The notes beneath the pieces are model-generated. The model worked only from the letters and a program-made list of their open reading frames with translations. It made no database searches and was not told the origin of the DNA. Positions 62,550 to 64,000 of a stretch of 64,000 bases of DNA are shown in pieces. Both the position numbers and the translations under genes were made by a program. The DNA is from Bacteroidales bacterium UBA3143 (GTDB lineage Bacteria > Bacteroidota > Bacteroidia > Bacteroidales > Dysgonomonadaceae). The stretch is taken from positions 3,727 through 67,726 of the forward strand of contig DEZB01000034.1 of assembly GCA_002364735.1 (NCBI GenBank), read 5' to 3'. The stretch's first letter is position 1. Each line of letters starts with the position of its first letter.

Positions 62550-62588
62550 CAGATGAACGTCTAATCTATTGCGGTAGATTTAATTTCC
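62550..62588 (+). repeat. Third copy of the dispersed 39-bp repeat
   Basis: CAGATGAACGTCTAATC continues to GCGGTAGATTTAATTTCC. It matches 30461-30499 at 32 of 39 positions with no gap; most changes are C/T transitions. The preceding TTTTCAAACATTTTC also resembles sequence left of the 30.4-kb copy. Confidence 0.65.
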
Positions 62589-62713
62589 TACTGGTTTTGA
62601 CGCATCTTTTGGCGAATTGTAAATAATAACAGACTATTTTTCCTGACTTGTCCACCTTCATAGGTTTGTGGGAAATAGGCTTTGGATATCAATGCATTAT
62701 AATGAAAAATAGC

Positions 62714-62721
62714 TAAATTTG
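62714..62721 (+). promoter_or_regulatory. -7 box for the right-edge transposase
   Basis: TAAATTTG fits TAnnTTTG, 18 bp before the ATG at 62740. No clear -33. Confidence 0.35.
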
Positions 62722-62739
62722 TCGCACTAAGGCATATTT

Positions 62740-63915
62740 ATGTTGTATATCAGAGTTGTAAAAACATCATCAGGTGCAAAATCGGTTCAAGTTATATATT
62801 ACCGGAATCGCAAAAGAGTCATATATAAACATATTGGCTCAGCAAAAACAGATAAAGAGTTAGAATCATTAAAAGCTGTTGCGCAAGACCTCATAGACAA
62901 TCACATGCCACCATTACCTTTTTTTCAAGAAACCAAATTCGATAATTTGCTTTACTTGGATAAAAGCGAGTTCTTAGGTGTTTATTATACGTTTTTTTAT
63001 GAAGTTATTTCCCAATTAATTTCACAAATAGGATTGGACAAAATCAAAAAGCAATTACTATTGGATTTAGTAACTATTCGGATATTGGAACCTGCTTCAA
63101 AATTACGTTCTATAGAGCTTTTAGATGATTACTTTGGCATTAAACACCGAAGGCAGAGTTATTATAAGCTTGCTCCTGGATGGTTGGACTTGAAGTCTGA
63201 AATAGAAACTATCGTTACAGGTTTCGCTCAGCTGAATTATAGTTTTGCTTTCGATTTGCTATTTTACGATGTTACCACTCTTTATTTTGAAACCTTTGAA
63301 GAAGATGAGTTACGTAAGAAAGGTTTTTCAAAAGACAACAAATCACAGCAACCGCAAATTTTGATTGCGTTGATGGTTACAAAAGAGGGCTTCCCTATTG
63401 CTTATGAAGTTTTTCCAGGTAATACTTTCGAAGGACATACCATTATCCCAGTGATAAAAGAATTTATAAATAAACATCAAGTTAAATTATTTACAGTTGT
63501 TGCAGATGCAGCAATGATTAGTTCTGAAAACGTCAAAGAGCTATTGGATAACGGTATAAACTATATTGTAGGTGCAAGATTAGGCAATCTTTCAGGTAAA
63601 TTGATTGAACAAATTAATGAAAGTATTATTCGTGAAGATGGTAAAAGCATTAGGATAAAAACAAGTAACGGATATTTAGTTTGCAGTTATTCGTCAGTTC
63701 GATACAGGAAAGATAAGTATGAGATGCAACAACAGATCGAAAGAGCAAAGGCTACAATCGAGAATCCATCAAAAAACAAGAAATTGAAGTTTACAAAATC
63801 AAAGGGAGAAAAAATAGAACTTAATGAGTCTCTTATTGAGAAAACAAAAAAACTTCTTGGAATAAAAGGATATTACACTAATTTAGAAGAAAAAGAAGCC
63901 AGTAGAGAGCTTTGA
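62740..63915 (+). pseudogene. Truncated IS1634-family transposase
   Basis: The first about 390 residues of a transposase related to, but clearly different from, the one at 24.3 kb. The first catalytic aspartate is in LLFYDVTTLYFETF (near residue 177) and the second in FTVVADAAMISSEN (near 252). The region with the catalytic glutamate (YREK block) and the C-terminal end are missing. The frame ends at a TGA (63913-63915), and the AT-rich sequence after it encodes nothing recognisable in any frame to the window edge. I could not find the left terminal repeat. It is probably an inactive remnant. Confidence 0.85.
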
Positions 63916-64000
63916 AAAATACATCAAATTTCTTTTCAGGTATATTTTTCACTTTTCCTCTTTATTTCTAAGTTATTTTCTTCACTTTGCTTGAATATTT

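Overview
The window reads as a piece of chromosome from a low-GC member of the Bacteroidota, most likely order Bacteroidales. The reasons are the core gene blocks (tig-clpP-clpX-recQ-dxs, a Fur-type regulator joined to purA, ExbB/ExbD/TonB with a proline-rich TonB, a GH3-beta-lactamase fusion lipid-side enzyme), lipoproteins with Bacteroides-like signal peptides, weak Shine-Dalgarno sites, and promoters with the TTTG-N19/20-TAnnTTTG pattern known for the Bacteroidota primary sigma factor. I cannot place it to genus. Oxygen-sensitive chemistry (anaerobic sulfatase-maturase type radical SAM enzyme) sits beside oxygen-using chemistry (OvoA).

Layout. 1-7.8 kb, minus strand: trigger factor, ClpP, ClpX, RecQ and the 5' part of dxs. 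8.2-13.9 kb, plus strand: a 5'-nucleotidase split into two genes, a GH3/serine beta-lactamase fusion, and aroB. 14.3-17.0 kb, minus: engB coupled to a sodium/solute symporter, then a HAD phosphatase. 17.1-18.1 kb: a lipid kinase, followed by an eight-copy 41-bp hairpin array. 18.6-21.4 kb, minus: OvoA (ovothiol synthesis) and a GNAT enzyme. 21.6-24.2 kb: polysaccharide deacetylase lipoprotein, nucleotide-sugar-type epimerase, small beta-barrel protein. 24.3-26.4 kb: a complete IS1634-family element with 20-bp terminal inverted repeats. 26.5-27.7 kb: two more small outer-membrane proteins. 27.9-36.9 kb: FUSC membrane protein, zinc peptidase, Fur-like regulator plus purA, a GHL10 glycosidase, an SDR enzyme and a flippase-like membrane protein. 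37.2-42.1 kb: gcvT, pepT, the SRP RNA gene, DoxX, and an anSME-type maturase. 42.2-51.8 kb, minus: peroxiredoxin, ExbB/ExbD operon, tRNA-Ser(GGA), tatD, a polyprenyl synthase, tonB, hpt, a DCC protein and a nucleobase permease. 51.8-55.7 kb: sialidase, a DUF6261-like protein, trmN6. 55.9-62.5 kb: lon, an ECF sigma factor, htpG, coaA. The right edge holds a truncated second IS1634-type transposase.

How the parts connect. Proteostasis is strongly represented (Tig, ClpXP, Lon, HtpG), and clpP, lon and htpG each carry a motif upstream that fits a sigma-54 (-24/-12) promoter, with the exact 10-bp spacing between the GG and GC positions (lon has GG in place of GC). ExbB/ExbD and TonB, 3 kb apart, would energise outer-membrane transport. 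The sialidase, nucleobase permease, DCC protein and hypoxanthine phosphoribosyltransferase form one directional run.

The least explained material is between genes: a 41-bp hairpin array whose copies vary only in ways that keep the stem paired, a degenerate second copy of it 36 kb away, a 42-bp array with an open frame, a dispersed 39-bp element, and G-rich, C-poor tails that begin at the stop codon of several unrelated genes.
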